Below, one piece after another: positions 51,111 through 60,470 of a stretch of 64,000 bases of DNA (position 1 is its first letter; the number at the start of each line of letters is the position of its first letter). The DNA is from DATIKM01 sp035477595. GTDB lineage: Bacteria > Armatimonadota > Chthonomonadetes > Chthonomonadales > CAJBBX01. The stretch is from assembly GCA_035477595.1 (NCBI GenBank), contig DATIKM010000012.1, positions 1 through 64,000 on the forward strand, given 5' to 3'. Position numbers and translations under genes: made by a program. A model generated the notes under the pieces. The model was not told the DNA's origin. It ran no database searches and saw only the letters and a program-made list of their open reading frames with translations.

Positions 51111-52667
51111 ATGAGGCAACTAGCGCGAGCGTTCGTGCCGGCGCTCTGCGCCGCCATGCTGCTGGCGCTCATTCCCGCGCAGGCCGACATCCGCTTGCAC
51201 AGCCTGTTCACCGACGGCGCCGTGCTGCAGCGGAACCAGCCCATCAGGGTGTGGGGGACGGCGCGCGAAGGCGAGCGCGTCACTGTGCGGTTCGCAGGCC
51301 AGTCCGCGTCGACCGTGGCGGTGGGCGGGCGCTGGATGGTGCAGCTCCGGCCGATGCCTGCGGGCGGCCCCTACGTTCTCACGGCGACAGGCGACAACAT
51401 AGTCGACATCCACAACGTGATGCTGGGCGACGTTTGGGTCTGCAGTGGCCAGTCGAACATGCAGTGGCCCCTGAGCCAGACCGAGAACGCCGAAGCAGCG
51501 ATCGCCGCGTCGTCCGACCCCGGCCTGCGCCTCTACACCGTCCCCCTGGCCGCCGCGCCGGAGCCCGTAGCGGACGTAAACCGCTCCTGGCAGGTCTGCA
51601 CACCGGCGACAGTGCGCGACTTCTCGGCCGTGGCCTACTACTTTGGGCGCGAGCTGCGGCGCCAGCTCAACGTGCCGATCGGCCTGATCAACACGAGCTA
51701 CGGCGGAACGCCGGCCGAGGCGTGGACGCGGCTCGCGGTGCTCGAGCGGGACCCATCGCTGCGCTACCTGGTGGAGAACCACCGCAAAGCGGTCGCGGCC
51801 TTCCCGGACACGCTGGTGGCCCACACACAGACGTTGCGCCAGCACAGCGCAGCCGTGGACGCGGCGCGGCGCGAGGGCAGGGAGCCGCCGACCCCGCCAC
51901 AGCGGCCCGGCAATCCTGAGGTTAGCCCCTGGAGCCCGGGCGGGCTCTACAACGCCATGATCGCGCCGCTCCTGCCCTTCCCGATCAAGGGCGTCATCTG
52001 GTACCAGGGCGAGTCCAACGCCGGCCGCGCATGGGAGTACCGCCGCCTCTTCCCTACGATGATCCGCAACTGGCGGCAGGACTGGAGCATCGGCGACTTC
52101 CCGTTCCTCTTCGTACAGCTTGCGCCGTTCATGGCGATCACCCCTGAGCCAACGGAGAGCGCGTGGGCCGAGTTGCGCGAGGCGCAGCTCAACACGATGC
52201 TGACCGTGCCGAAGACCGGCATGGCGGTCATCACCGATCTGGGCGACGAGAAGGACATCCACCCGCGCAGGAAGGAAGGCGTCGGGAAGCGCCTCGCGTA
52301 TGCGGCGCTGCGCGTGGCCTACGAGCGCGACATCGTGGGATTCGGCCCGATCTACCGGTCGATGCGCGTGCGAGGCAACCGGGCCGTGCTACGGTTCGAC
52401 CACGTGGGCGGAGGCCTGGTTGCTCAGGGGGGGTCGCTGACGGGTTTCACCGTCGCGGGCGCGGACCGCAGGTGGCACAACGCAACCGCCGAGATCGAGG
52501 GCAACACGGTAGTGGTCACCAGTCCGAGAGTGCCCAGGCCCGTCGCTGTCCGCTTCGGGTGGGCCAACTTCCCGGTGGTTAACCTCTACAACCGGGCCGG
52601 CCTGCCCGCGACCCCGTTCCGTACCGACGACTGGCCGCTCACCACGCAACCCAGGGCGGCGCGTTGA
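51111..52667 (+). CDS. Secreted sialate O-acetylesterase-like protein (SASA domain)
   Basis: 518 residues with signal peptide FVPALCAAMLLALIPAQA. After a beta-sandwich (about 27-105) comes the SGNH-like nucleophile motif VWVCSGQSNMQWPL with Ser115, then GLINTSYGGTPAEAWT, GVIWYQGESNAGR and the acid/His pair region DLGDEKDIHPRRKEGVGKRL. It deacetylates acylated sugars such as sialic acid or xylan. GGGAGGA precedes ATG 51111. It is followed in the same direction by the 1062-residue secreted protein. Confidence 0.92.
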   Translation: MRQLARAFVPALCAAMLLALIPAQADIRLHSLFTDGAVLQRNQPIRVWGTAREGERVTVRFAGQSASTVAVGGRWMVQLRPMPAGGPYVLTATGDNIVDIHNVMLGDVWVCSGQSNMQWPLSQTENAEAAIAASSDPGLRLYTVPLAAAPEPVADVNRSWQVCTPATVRDFSAVAYYFGRELRRQLNVPIGLINTSYGGTPAEAWTRLAVLERDPSLRYLVENHRKAVAAFPDTLVAHTQTLRQHSAAVDAARREGREPPTPPQRPGNPEVSPWSPGGLYNAMIAPLLPFPIKGVIWYQGESNAGRAWEYRRLFPTMIRNWRQDWSIGDFPFLFVQLAPFMAITPEPTESAWAELREAQLNTMLTVPKTGMAVITDLGDEKDIHPRRKEGVGKRLAYAALRVAYERDIVGFGPIYRSMRVRGNRAVLRFDHVGGGLVAQGGSLTGFTVAGADRRWHNATAEIEGNTVVVTSPRVPRPVAVRFGWANFPVVNLYNRAGLPATPFRTDDWPLTTQPRAAR

Positions 52668-52747
52668 TCGGGGCGGCAGCGGGCCCCGGCCTGTGCATCT
52701 CACCCGCATGTCGCGGAGGCGGGGCCGTACGCAGGAGGAGAGAGAGC

Positions 52748-55700
52748 GTGACCGTCTGGATGCGAGCCGCCACCCTGGTGGCAGTGCCGGTAATGGTCGG
52801 GTGCTGCGACGGAGTCGCCCTGGCGCGGCCGCACCCCATCACGGTCCGCTGGGAGGACGCGACGCAGCGCGACGTCTTCTGGGTGGAGGGCGCCCACTAC
52901 CGGTGCCGGGTGGCTACGCAACCGGCCCGCATCCTCTCCGTCGAGGTGGACGGTCGCCCTGTGCCCGCGCTTGCGGGGGCCAGCCTCGTGTTCGTCGACG
53001 CAACCGGTGGCCGCTGGCGGCCTGCGCCTCCGGATGTGACGCCGGAGTGGCTCACGTATCAGTTCCAGAGCTACCAGCCGGCGAGGGATAGCCGCGCCCG
53101 GATGAACGTGTGGACCGCGGGCCCGTACTACTGGGATGCCCACCTGATGGACATCCCGCTGATGCGCGAGGAGGACGTCGCGGCCGCCCGCCGCGTCGCG
53201 AGTGCGCCGCCTGCCGTGACGTGGTCGTTCCGCGGATCGGCGGCCGGCTGGGAGGCGCTTCAGAGCGCGCGGCTGGAGCCCTCGCCCGAGTCGCTGAGGG
53301 TTGCGATCACAGGCGCCGACCCGTTCGTGACGTCGCCGCCAACGTCGGTGCAGGGGCCGGTGGATGTGGTGCTGCGCGTCCGCACGCGCAACGGCGGAGG
53401 CGCCGCCCTCTACTGGCACACCACGGGCGAGCCGGGGTTTCACGGCGGCAAGGTGGCCCCCTTCGCGATCCCGAGCGACGGCGAGTGGCACGACGTCCGT
53501 GTGCGCCTGCCGGAGCGCGGGGTTCTGAGTCGCCTGCGTTTCGACCCGCCGGGCGAGACGGGCCAGGTTGAGATCGCGGAGGTCCGGCTACATCCCGTGA
53601 CCGGCGGCTCGCCGGCGCCTGCCCGCGGTGAGCTGGTGTTCCACGCCCACCGCGACCACCTGCGCATCGAGGCGCGCGTGGATCCGCGCGAGGGCGCGCC
53701 CGCTATGCGCACCGTCGCGATCGAGGGGCCGGGTCTGAGCGGCGCGCGCGCGGAGAGGATCGGCACGCGCACCGTGGTCCGCTCCGATGGCGCGGGCCTG
53801 CTCCTGCCGCAGGGCGCGTCCGTGGCGCCGGACGGCTCGCTGTACTCGCCCGCCGAGGGCGTACGACCTGGCGCCGTGTGGGTCTTGCGCCCTCTGCCCG
53901 CCGACCAGCAGGCGCGCGGCGCGTTTGCTGCGGACCTCGAACCGCTCGCACCGGGCGCCGTGACCGTGCGGGGCGGCCACTGGCTCGGGTTCGACTACGC
54001 CTCCGGGCTCTACCTGATGCGCACCACGGGAGAGCTCTCGGCGTTCGCGTTCGAGCCGGCGTTCAAGAACCCGACGCGCCGACTGGAGACGCCGATCGAG
54101 CTGAGGGGCGACGCGCGCCCGCGGACGCTGCTTGTGCGGTGCGAGACCGGCGTCGGGAACCTGCAGGCGGCCGTGCTGGCCACGCCCGGGGGCTTCCCGC
54201 TGCCGGTGCCGATCCAGGTCGGCAAGAACTTTGCGGGGGAACGCGAGGAGCCGGACGACTCCGGGTTCGGCCACAGCACGTTCCCCGTCGATCTGCCATC
54301 CGGCGCAACGCGCCAGCTCCTCCTGATCCACCTCACCCAGAACTGGGGCATCCACCCCCTTAAGCAGGTCTCGTCGATTCGGTTCTTTCACATCTACTGG
54401 CACCTCTCGACAGGCGGTACCGAGACCACCTGCTTCACGATGAACTGGATGCGCACCGGCGGCGGCTCGGTGTACCACATCCCGGACTTCCGCCCGTTCA
54501 GCGGGCTGATGTGGGTCGAGCAGCCGCAGCGCGGCATCGGGCAGTTCCCGGGCTTCCTGCAGTACGGGGACGTCATGCTCCTCTATGAGCGGACCGAGTT
54601 CGAGTCCGTCAGCCCGTGCCTCACGCGCTTCACGATGCACTTCCGCACGTCGGACAACGCGGCGACCGCGCGCGTGAGCGTGATGGAGGCGCCCCAGCGC
54701 GACGAGATGCGCACCTTCCTGCGCCTGCGCTACGACTGGACGCAGCCGGTCCAGATCCCGGGTGATGCGCGGCTGACGTTCCGCTGGCTGAACATGAACG
54801 AGCGCTGGCCCACGCTGCTGCTGCTGTGGACGGGCCCGGACGGCGCGCTCCGGCAGGCGCCCATCCGGACGGACGGAGCGCCGATGCTCACCGGCGAACC
54901 GCTGCCGGCGGCCTACCCCCTGGTAGGCACCCACGGACGCATCGGCCTCCCCGGCGCGAACGACGAGGCTTACCACTCGCTGGCGCTCATCCGGTCCTTC
55001 CGGGCCCGGCTCGGAGGCAGGGAGGTGACGCGGCCCGCTGCCTCCGCCGTCTTCGCGCAGAGAGAGGGCGACTACTGGCTCACCACGGAGGAGCGCGACC
55101 TGCGGCTCCAGCCCGGCGACTACCTCGAGGCCGAGGTAATGCTCATGCCGCACGGAGAGCCGGCGCCGCCCAATCTGAAGCCGGACCGCGAGCGCCGGAG
55201 GTTCGGGGCGGCCGGACCGCGCATCCAGGCCAGCATCGGACGCGTGGAGTCGACCTTCCCGGCCACCGTCAGGCTGGACGGAGGGATCGCGCAGGTCGTC
55301 ATGGAGGGCGGCATGGACCTGATGCCGCTGGTGGTCACCGGCGCGCGCGCCGACCGCGTGCCGCTCGTGTGGCGCGACGGCGTGTGGCAGGACCACCAGG
55401 CGCACGGGGGCGATGGCTACCAGGCTGAACCGGACGGCGATGGCGGAACCCGGTGGGTGGTGCTCGTGCCCACGCGGGACGGACAGAAGCACAACCTGCT
55501 GGTGACATCGGTGGGCGCCACCGGCGGTATAGCGAGCATCCGCGACGAGAATGGGCGGCCGGTCATCGTGGCGCAGCGGCCGGGGCGGTTCGAGCTACAG
55601 GCGCCGGTGCTCTTCGGGCCCGGCCGCAACCGCATCGTCGCCGGACGGCCCGCGGTCTCCTTCGATGGCGCCGGCCGGGTGATGCGCGCCGTGCCGATCA

Positions 55701-55936
55701 GCGCAGAGGTGCAGAGCGGGACGGCGACCGTCGAGGTGCTCCGCTTCGGCACCGAGGGCGCCCAGGCGCGCGTCGCTGGCGGTCCGGTGCGCCTGACTTT
55801 CGCCGACCTCGCGCACGGGGCGGCCTACCGGGTCCGGGTGAACGGGCACGTCCGCACCGAGCGCGCGACCGATGGGCGCATCGTCGTCGACGTTCCGGCG
55901 AACGGCGGCAGCGTGCAGGTGACGCCCGTCCGGTGA
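52748..55936 (+). CDS. Large secreted protein of unknown family (1062 residues)
   Basis: It begins with GTG 52748 after AGGAGG; ATG 52760 is the alternative. The N-terminal MRAATLVAVPVMVGCCDGVALA is a signal peptide, with a possible lipobox-like Cys. The body is beta-rich and reads like several stacked beta-sandwich modules. One is a CBM-like segment near TWSFRGSAAGWEALQSARLEPS...LYWHTTGEPGFHGGK, where a sugar-binding lectin-like fold is plausible. No catalytic motif, transmembrane anchor or cell-wall sorting signal is seen. It probably binds or processes carbohydrate with the esterase upstream. Confidence 0.7.
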   Translation: MTVWMRAATLVAVPVMVGCCDGVALARPHPITVRWEDATQRDVFWVEGAHYRCRVATQPARILSVEVDGRPVPALAGASLVFVDATGGRWRPAPPDVTPEWLTYQFQSYQPARDSRARMNVWTAGPYYWDAHLMDIPLMREEDVAAARRVASAPPAVTWSFRGSAAGWEALQSARLEPSPESLRVAITGADPFVTSPPTSVQGPVDVVLRVRTRNGGGAALYWHTTGEPGFHGGKVAPFAIPSDGEWHDVRVRLPERGVLSRLRFDPPGETGQVEIAEVRLHPVTGGSPAPARGELVFHAHRDHLRIEARVDPREGAPAMRTVAIEGPGLSGARAERIGTRTVVRSDGAGLLLPQGASVAPDGSLYSPAEGVRPGAVWVLRPLPADQQARGAFAADLEPLAPGAVTVRGGHWLGFDYASGLYLMRTTGELSAFAFEPAFKNPTRRLETPIELRGDARPRTLLVRCETGVGNLQAAVLATPGGFPLPVPIQVGKNFAGEREEPDDSGFGHSTFPVDLPSGATRQLLLIHLTQNWGIHPLKQVSSIRFFHIYWHLSTGGTETTCFTMNWMRTGGGSVYHIPDFRPFSGLMWVEQPQRGIGQFPGFLQYGDVMLLYERTEFESVSPCLTRFTMHFRTSDNAATARVSVMEAPQRDEMRTFLRLRYDWTQPVQIPGDARLTFRWLNMNERWPTLLLLWTGPDGALRQAPIRTDGAPMLTGEPLPAAYPLVGTHGRIGLPGANDEAYHSLALIRSFRARLGGREVTRPAASAVFAQREGDYWLTTEERDLRLQPGDYLEAEVMLMPHGEPAPPNLKPDRERRRFGAAGPRIQASIGRVESTFPATVRLDGGIAQVVMEGGMDLMPLVVTGARADRVPLVWRDGVWQDHQAHGGDGYQAEPDGDGGTRWVVLVPTRDGQKHNLLVTSVGATGGIASIRDENGRPVIVAQRPGRFELQAPVLFGPGRNRIVAGRPAVSFDGAGRVMRAVPISAEVQSGTATVEVLRFGTEGAQARVAGGPVRLTFADLAHGAAYRVRVNGHVRTERATDGRIVVDVPANGGSVQVTPVR

Positions 55937-56122
55937 GCCGGACGACCGCGCTTCGACGCGGAGCAGCGATCAGTCGCCGAGCTGCGTGGGTCTGGCCGGC
56001 GCGGGCGGCGGACGCCGATGGCTCAAGCCGTTCGACGAGGGCCGTTGCCGCTGCAGAAGGCGGAGGAGGCCGGCCCGCACCAGTTCGAGATCCGCGGCCA
56101 GCCCGAAGAGATGGCTTCCCCC

Positions 56123-56150
56123 TTGCGTCTGGGGGAGGGTTATGTACACT
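56123..56150 (+). promoter_or_regulatory. Candidate promoter of the Tat-exported oxidoreductase gene
   Basis: TTGCGT (56123-56128) and TACACT (56145-56150) are 16 bp apart, about 88 bp before the gene at 56238, and sit in a locally AT-richer patch. The rest of the 55937-56237 gap holds nothing recognised. Confidence 0.35.
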
Positions 56151-56237
56151 GTGGCTACAGGTGAACCCGCGATGGAGCCGCCTGAGCATTTACCTCGCTG
56201 CTATTCACACGGACCGACTGATGAGCGGAGGTCGCGC

Positions 56238-57599
56238 ATGAATGACATGAAGGACACCACCACTCGACTGACGTCACGACGAGACTTCATCAAGCAGACC
56301 GGTACGCTTGCGGCGGCTTCGGCCTTGGCGGGCGTATCTCTGCCGCATGTTCATGCCGCTCAGGACAACACCATCCGACTGGCGATCATTGGCTGCGGCG
56401 GACGCGGCACCGGCGCGGTGGCCAACGCCTTCCATGCTCCGGGTGGCCCCGTCAGACTCGTTGCGATGGCCGATCTCTTCGACCACCGGCTCGCCAGTTC
56501 TCATGCGGCCCTGACCAGTGAGTACGGCGACAAGATGGACGTGCCACCGGACCGGCGGTTCCTCGGGTTCGATGCCTACCGCAAGGCGATTGACTGCTTG
56601 CGTCCGGGTGACGTTGCGCTCTGCACCACCCACGCTGCCTTTCGGCCCCGACACGTCGAGTACGCTGTGGAAAAGGGCGTGCATGTCTTCATGGAGAAGA
56701 CATTCGCGCCGGATCCGCACGGCGTGAAGCGCATCCTGCGGGCGGGCGAAGCGGCAGCGCAGAAGAACCTCAAGATCGCCGCCGGCGTCATGTGCCGCCA
56801 CTCTTCGGCGCGACAAGCGCTGATCGAGAGAATCCGCGAAGGCGCGATGGGCGACATCCAGTTCATGCGGGCCTATCGCATGGACGACGGTTACCGGATG
56901 GGACCGTTTGGGCGCAACGAGAACGAACTGCTCTGGCAGATCGCCCGGTCCCATCAGTTCTTCTGGGCCTCCTCGGGCATCTTCATCGAGTTGATGATTC
57001 ATCAGATCGACGAGTGTTGCTGGATCAAGGGCGCCTGGCCGGTGGCGGCGCACGGGGTTGGCGGTCGCAGCCCGGACAGCACGGACGCAGCGCAGAACCT
57101 CGATACCTACTCCATCGAATACACCTTTGCTGACGGCGCAAAGGCGCTTGTCACGGGTCGCTACATCCCGAACTGCCATACGGACTTCGCGACCTTCGTC
57201 CACGGCACGAAGTGCGCCGCTCAGTTCTCCGGCCATGTGCACGCGGCCACGGTGCAGATGCACACGGACCAGCGCATTGCCGCCGACAACATCGCGTGGC
57301 GACCCGAGCCGGAACGGGTGAGCCCGTGGCAGGCGCAATGGAACGTGTTCCTGGACGCCATCCGCAGAGATCGTCCCTTCAATGAAGCCGAATTCGCTGC
57401 CCATTCGAACCTCGCCTCGATCATGGGCCGTGCCGCCGTTCACTCCGGCAGGATCATTACCTGGCAGCAAGCCATGGCTTCGAACTTCCAGTTCTACCCC
57501 GCTGTCGACAGTCTGACGGAACAGAGTCCCGCCCCGGTGCGGGCGGACGCGAATGGCAGGTACGCCGCACCCGTCCCTGGAGCGTGGACGGAGATCTGA
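56238..57599 (+). CDS. Tat-exported Gfo/Idh/MocA-family oxidoreductase
   Basis: 453 residues. The leader carries the twin-arginine motif (TSRRDFIKQTGTLAAASALAG), so it should fold with its cofactor and be exported. The Rossmann motif IRLAIIGCGGRGTGAVANAF and the lysine motif VHVFMEKTFAPD follow, with IELMIHQIDECCWIKG in the second domain. Such proteins act on sugars, with NAD(P) tightly bound, in the periplasm. GGAGG lies 6 nt before ATG 56238. Base composition is slightly less GC-rich than its neighbours, hinting at a different origin. Confidence 0.9.
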   Translation: MNDMKDTTTRLTSRRDFIKQTGTLAAASALAGVSLPHVHAAQDNTIRLAIIGCGGRGTGAVANAFHAPGGPVRLVAMADLFDHRLASSHAALTSEYGDKMDVPPDRRFLGFDAYRKAIDCLRPGDVALCTTHAAFRPRHVEYAVEKGVHVFMEKTFAPDPHGVKRILRAGEAAAQKNLKIAAGVMCRHSSARQALIERIREGAMGDIQFMRAYRMDDGYRMGPFGRNENELLWQIARSHQFFWASSGIFIELMIHQIDECCWIKGAWPVAAHGVGGRSPDSTDAAQNLDTYSIEYTFADGAKALVTGRYIPNCHTDFATFVHGTKCAAQFSGHVHAATVQMHTDQRIAADNIAWRPEPERVSPWQAQWNVFLDAIRRDRPFNEAEFAAHSNLASIMGRAAVHSGRIITWQQAMASNFQFYPAVDSLTEQSPAPVRADANGRYAAPVPGAWTEI

Positions 57600-57752
57600 G
57601 CGACGGCGACGATCGTCAGCGTGCCAACAGGAGTTGCTGGGCTTTCCCAAACTGGACCCGGTTGATTGCCGGGCCGTTCGTCGCCGCGCGAGGCGCGTTG
57701 CGCGACCACTCGTCCCGGCGCAAGCCCGCCTGCAAGATCGCCAGCAGTTGAC

Positions 57753-57782
57753 GGCCACGCAGAGGGCGGCCACGCAGAGGGC
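57753..57782. repeat. Two 15-bp tandem repeats
   Basis: GGCCACGCAGAGGGC is repeated twice, head to tail, in non-coding DNA. Nothing suggests a function. Confidence 0.7.
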
Positions 57783-57900
57783 GGCGCACCCGATTGCTCT
57801 CGTCGCACATCCATTCGCCCCCCGGACCAATCCCGACTGCGAGACCGGGACTGTGATCGCGCGCGCAGGCGGGGCATCTACCGGCCCTGGCCGCATCCGC

Positions 57901-57941
57901 ACGCCCCTCCCGCACCGACCGATGCCCGTGCGGGAGGGCGT
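57901..57941 (+). terminator. Hairpin downstream of the exported oxidoreductase
   Basis: ACGCCCCTCCCGCAC (57901-57915) pairs with GTGCGGGAGGGCGT (57928-57941) with one bulged base and a 12-nt loop. It lies about 300 bp after the stop and has no T-run; a weak terminator candidate. Confidence 0.4.
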
Positions 57942-58282
57942 CCTGCGCTATCCCGATCGGAGGCGCCGCCGCGGGGCGTCAGCATCTGTCCGCAGACGCT
58001 GTCACCCGTGGGACACCAGGCGCCGCCCGGGCGTCGAGATGGAGGCTGCCGTGCGGACCGACCTCGACCACCTCCAGCTCGTTGGGTCGATTCGGTCCGC
58101 ACACCCATGTTCGACCGCGAGACGAGCGACGCCGCCGGCAACCTCAGGTAGCAGGCAGGGAGGCAGAACCCGCTTAAGTGCCAGCGCGCACTAGGGCTCC
58201 GCAGAGGGAACAACACAGCAGGTCCAGGCGCGCGCGTCGCAGGGGCGACCACGGCGCGTCTGACCCCGGCGGAGCCATCAGC

Positions 58283-59563
58283 ATGGAGCAGAATCTGGCC
58301 CTCAGGCGCACACGACGCCGGCGCGGCGTCGTGCTCGTATCGACGCTGCTTATGACCGCGATCGCGGCGTCGCTGGTAGCATGCGTCGCGTCCTACGCGG
58401 TCACGCATCTGTCGCGTGCTACCGAGGAGTCGCGGTTCGAGGCCGCGCTCGCGGCCGCCGAGGCAGGGATCAACTACCAGCTTCGCGCCCTTCGCAACGG
58501 CGGCGGCGCAGGCACGGCCTCCAACCCCCTCACGGGCGCGCTCGGATCCGGTCCTTGGCGGGGGTCGTTCCGTGTGACATGCACGAGGCCTGACGGACAG
58601 CCGCTCGACGACCCATCGCAACCACCATCGCGGATCCTGATCACCGCCGTCGGGACTGTCGGCGCCATCTCACGGGCCCTGCGCGTCGAGGCGATGAAGG
58701 GGGGCGGTGCGTACGACTACGGCGTGTTCAGCAGGGTGACCGGCACCATCAACGGAAACCAGACGATCGAGGGGAGCGTCGGTACGGCCGGCACGGTTAC
58801 GGTGAACGGCTCCAACACCATCACCGACCGCACCATCGGCCTTCACGGCAGTACCGCCAGCGCAACCATCAACCCTCCTGGCTCGTTCACCACGGAGCGC
58901 AGGGCCGAGATCGACTGGCCGACCGTGGCGGAGGTCGCGCAGGGCCTGGTTCCTGGCGGGCTCACCGTTCTCTCGAGCGTCAACGATAACGCGCTCGCGT
59001 CCGCCTTCGTGAACAGCGGCATCCTGAACGGATCGATCCACAACAACCGCGCGGTCCAGCCCGCCATCGTGAACCGGTCAATCAGCGCGAACGGGACGGG
59101 AACCCTCACCTTCCGTGGCAAGCCGGGCGGAGCGCATTACGTCCTGAATGCCATGACGTTCAACGGCAACTGGAACGTCGTGTTCGACAACTCGAGCGGC
59201 CCCATCAGCATCTGGTGCGTGGCGCCGGGCTCCGGCACCGCCTCCTTCACGCTGAACGGCGGCAACTCCAGCGTCCGCATGTCCGAGGACCCCAGCAAGG
59301 CGGTGCGGGTGTACGTGTCGGACCGGTGCAACCTCACCCTGAACGGTAACGGAGTCGGGCGGTTCGGCGTCTACGCGATCAACGACAGCACGAACGGCGG
59401 GCGCGTCACGCTGAACGGCAACAACGACCTCCACGGGTCGGTGATCTGCAACACATACACCTTCAACGGGAGGAACGCCATCCGGTACACCGCCGGCTAC
59501 TTCGACAGCGGCGGTGGGGACTGGTCGCTCGTCGGCGGCTGGGTGGAGGCGCATCCGCGCTAG
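58283..59563 (+). CDS. PilX-like minor pilin / DUF7305-type adhesin
   Basis: 426 residues. The N-terminus RRGVVLVSTLLMTAIAASLVACVASYAVTHL followed by EESRFEAALAAAEAGINYQL is the PilX/PilO-associated pattern: one transmembrane helix and the AAEAG helix. The body is Asn/Gly/Thr-rich with repeated NGN/NGS turns (INGNQTIEG, VNGSNTITD, FNGNWNV, LNGNGVGR, LNGNNDLHG), suggesting a beta-helix surface domain. It probably sits at a pilus tip or in the envelope. GGAG lies 8 nt before the ATG. A functional link to the prepilins at 0-3 kb is plausible. Confidence 0.8.
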   Translation: MEQNLALRRTRRRRGVVLVSTLLMTAIAASLVACVASYAVTHLSRATEESRFEAALAAAEAGINYQLRALRNGGGAGTASNPLTGALGSGPWRGSFRVTCTRPDGQPLDDPSQPPSRILITAVGTVGAISRALRVEAMKGGGAYDYGVFSRVTGTINGNQTIEGSVGTAGTVTVNGSNTITDRTIGLHGSTASATINPPGSFTTERRAEIDWPTVAEVAQGLVPGGLTVLSSVNDNALASAFVNSGILNGSIHNNRAVQPAIVNRSISANGTGTLTFRGKPGGAHYVLNAMTFNGNWNVVFDNSSGPISIWCVAPGSGTASFTLNGGNSSVRMSEDPSKAVRVYVSDRCNLTLNGNGVGRFGVYAINDSTNGGRVTLNGNNDLHGSVICNTYTFNGRNAIRYTAGYFDSGGGDWSLVGGWVEAHPR

Positions 59564-59783
59564 CTGCGATGCACACGCAGGTTGGGTGTTGGCGCCATCC
59601 GCCGAGCGCCCACAGGATGGGTCCGCCGGCAACACGTCGGGGACACCCACGCTCTGCCGTGCACAGGAACGCAGATCTGAGCCTCGCAAAGCAGCGTGAG
59701 ACGGTCGCGCTAACCGGGTGAGGCTCTGCGCTCAAGGCGGCAGGAATCACCTTCGGCGCGGGCATGAGCACGGTCCGCCGCGC

Positions 59784-60311
59784 CTACAGGTTCGGGGCGC
59801 GTGTGTCCGTCTCGCCGATGAGGAAGATCATCAGCCCTCCAGTGACGATGTCCAGCAGCGCGGTCAGCATGACGAGAAGGCCCCACGCTCCGGCGATGAT
59901 GAACGCCATGAACCCCGTCAGGAGACTGAAGAGGCCGCTGAGAATCATCAGGAAGCTGAGTACGTTGGCCACCCCGCGCGCCACTTCGATGTGCAGCAGG
60001 AGGCCCAGCCCCACGAGCGCCGCGAGCGCCCCCACGCCCAGATCGAACGCGTTGCCCGGCGATTCGGCGCCACCTGCGCCAAGCGCCTGCGCGACCCCCA
60101 GAGCTCCCGCTCCGATCCAGTAGACGCAGACGGCGCGATAGGCTGGCCAGACCCATCGCATGCGGGGAGACCCGGCGGGCCGCACGGGCGCTGACGCGCC
60201 GCGGCGAGGCGGGATCCGGACCGGCGGGGGCAGTCCGCGCGGTGCGCTGCACGATGGGCACTCGCCCGAAGCGGGCAGCAGGGCGCGCTGGCAACGCGGA
60301 CAAACGGACAT
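59784..60311 (-). CDS. Zinc-ribbon membrane protein of unknown function
   Basis: 175 residues. A zinc ribbon with Cys4, Cys7, Cys18 and Cys21 (CPRCQ...CPSC) is followed by a Pro/Arg linker and four hydrophobic segments (about 60-165), so a cytoplasmic ribbon on a small membrane domain. No family is assigned. GGAGG lies 8 nt before the ATG. It is divergent from the S9 peptidase gene; the 220-bp gap downstream of it (59564-59783) holds nothing recognised. Confidence 0.75.
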   Translation of the reverse strand: MSVCPRCQRALLPASGECPSCSAPRGLPPPVRIPPRRGASAPVRPAGSPRMRWVWPAYRAVCVYWIGAGALGVAQALGAGGAESPGNAFDLGVGALAALVGLGLLLHIEVARGVANVLSFLMILSGLFSLLTGFMAFIIAGAWGLLVMLTALLDIVTGGLMIFLIGETDTRAPNL

Positions 60312-60470
60312 CGGGTCCACCTCCGCTCGCCCAACACCGGGCGTTACCCCACAGACGCGCGTGCCGCCGACCTGGTTTCGCGGGGCAGGACAACGGCGTG
60401 CGCGGGCCGAACCCAAATGGCGCATTGCGCGCATCGTGATGCCGTAGAGACCGCGTCTGGAGGCCCTGCC

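Larger units (their letters stand above)
57600..58282. other. 683-bp non-coding stretch with a tandem repeat and a hairpin
   Basis: No convincing gene on either strand. Two tandem 15-bp units (GGCCACGCAGAGGGC) lie at 57753-57782, and a hairpin at 57901-57941. The region just before 58283 must hold the promoter of the minor pilin but no clear one is seen. Confidence 0.5.
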
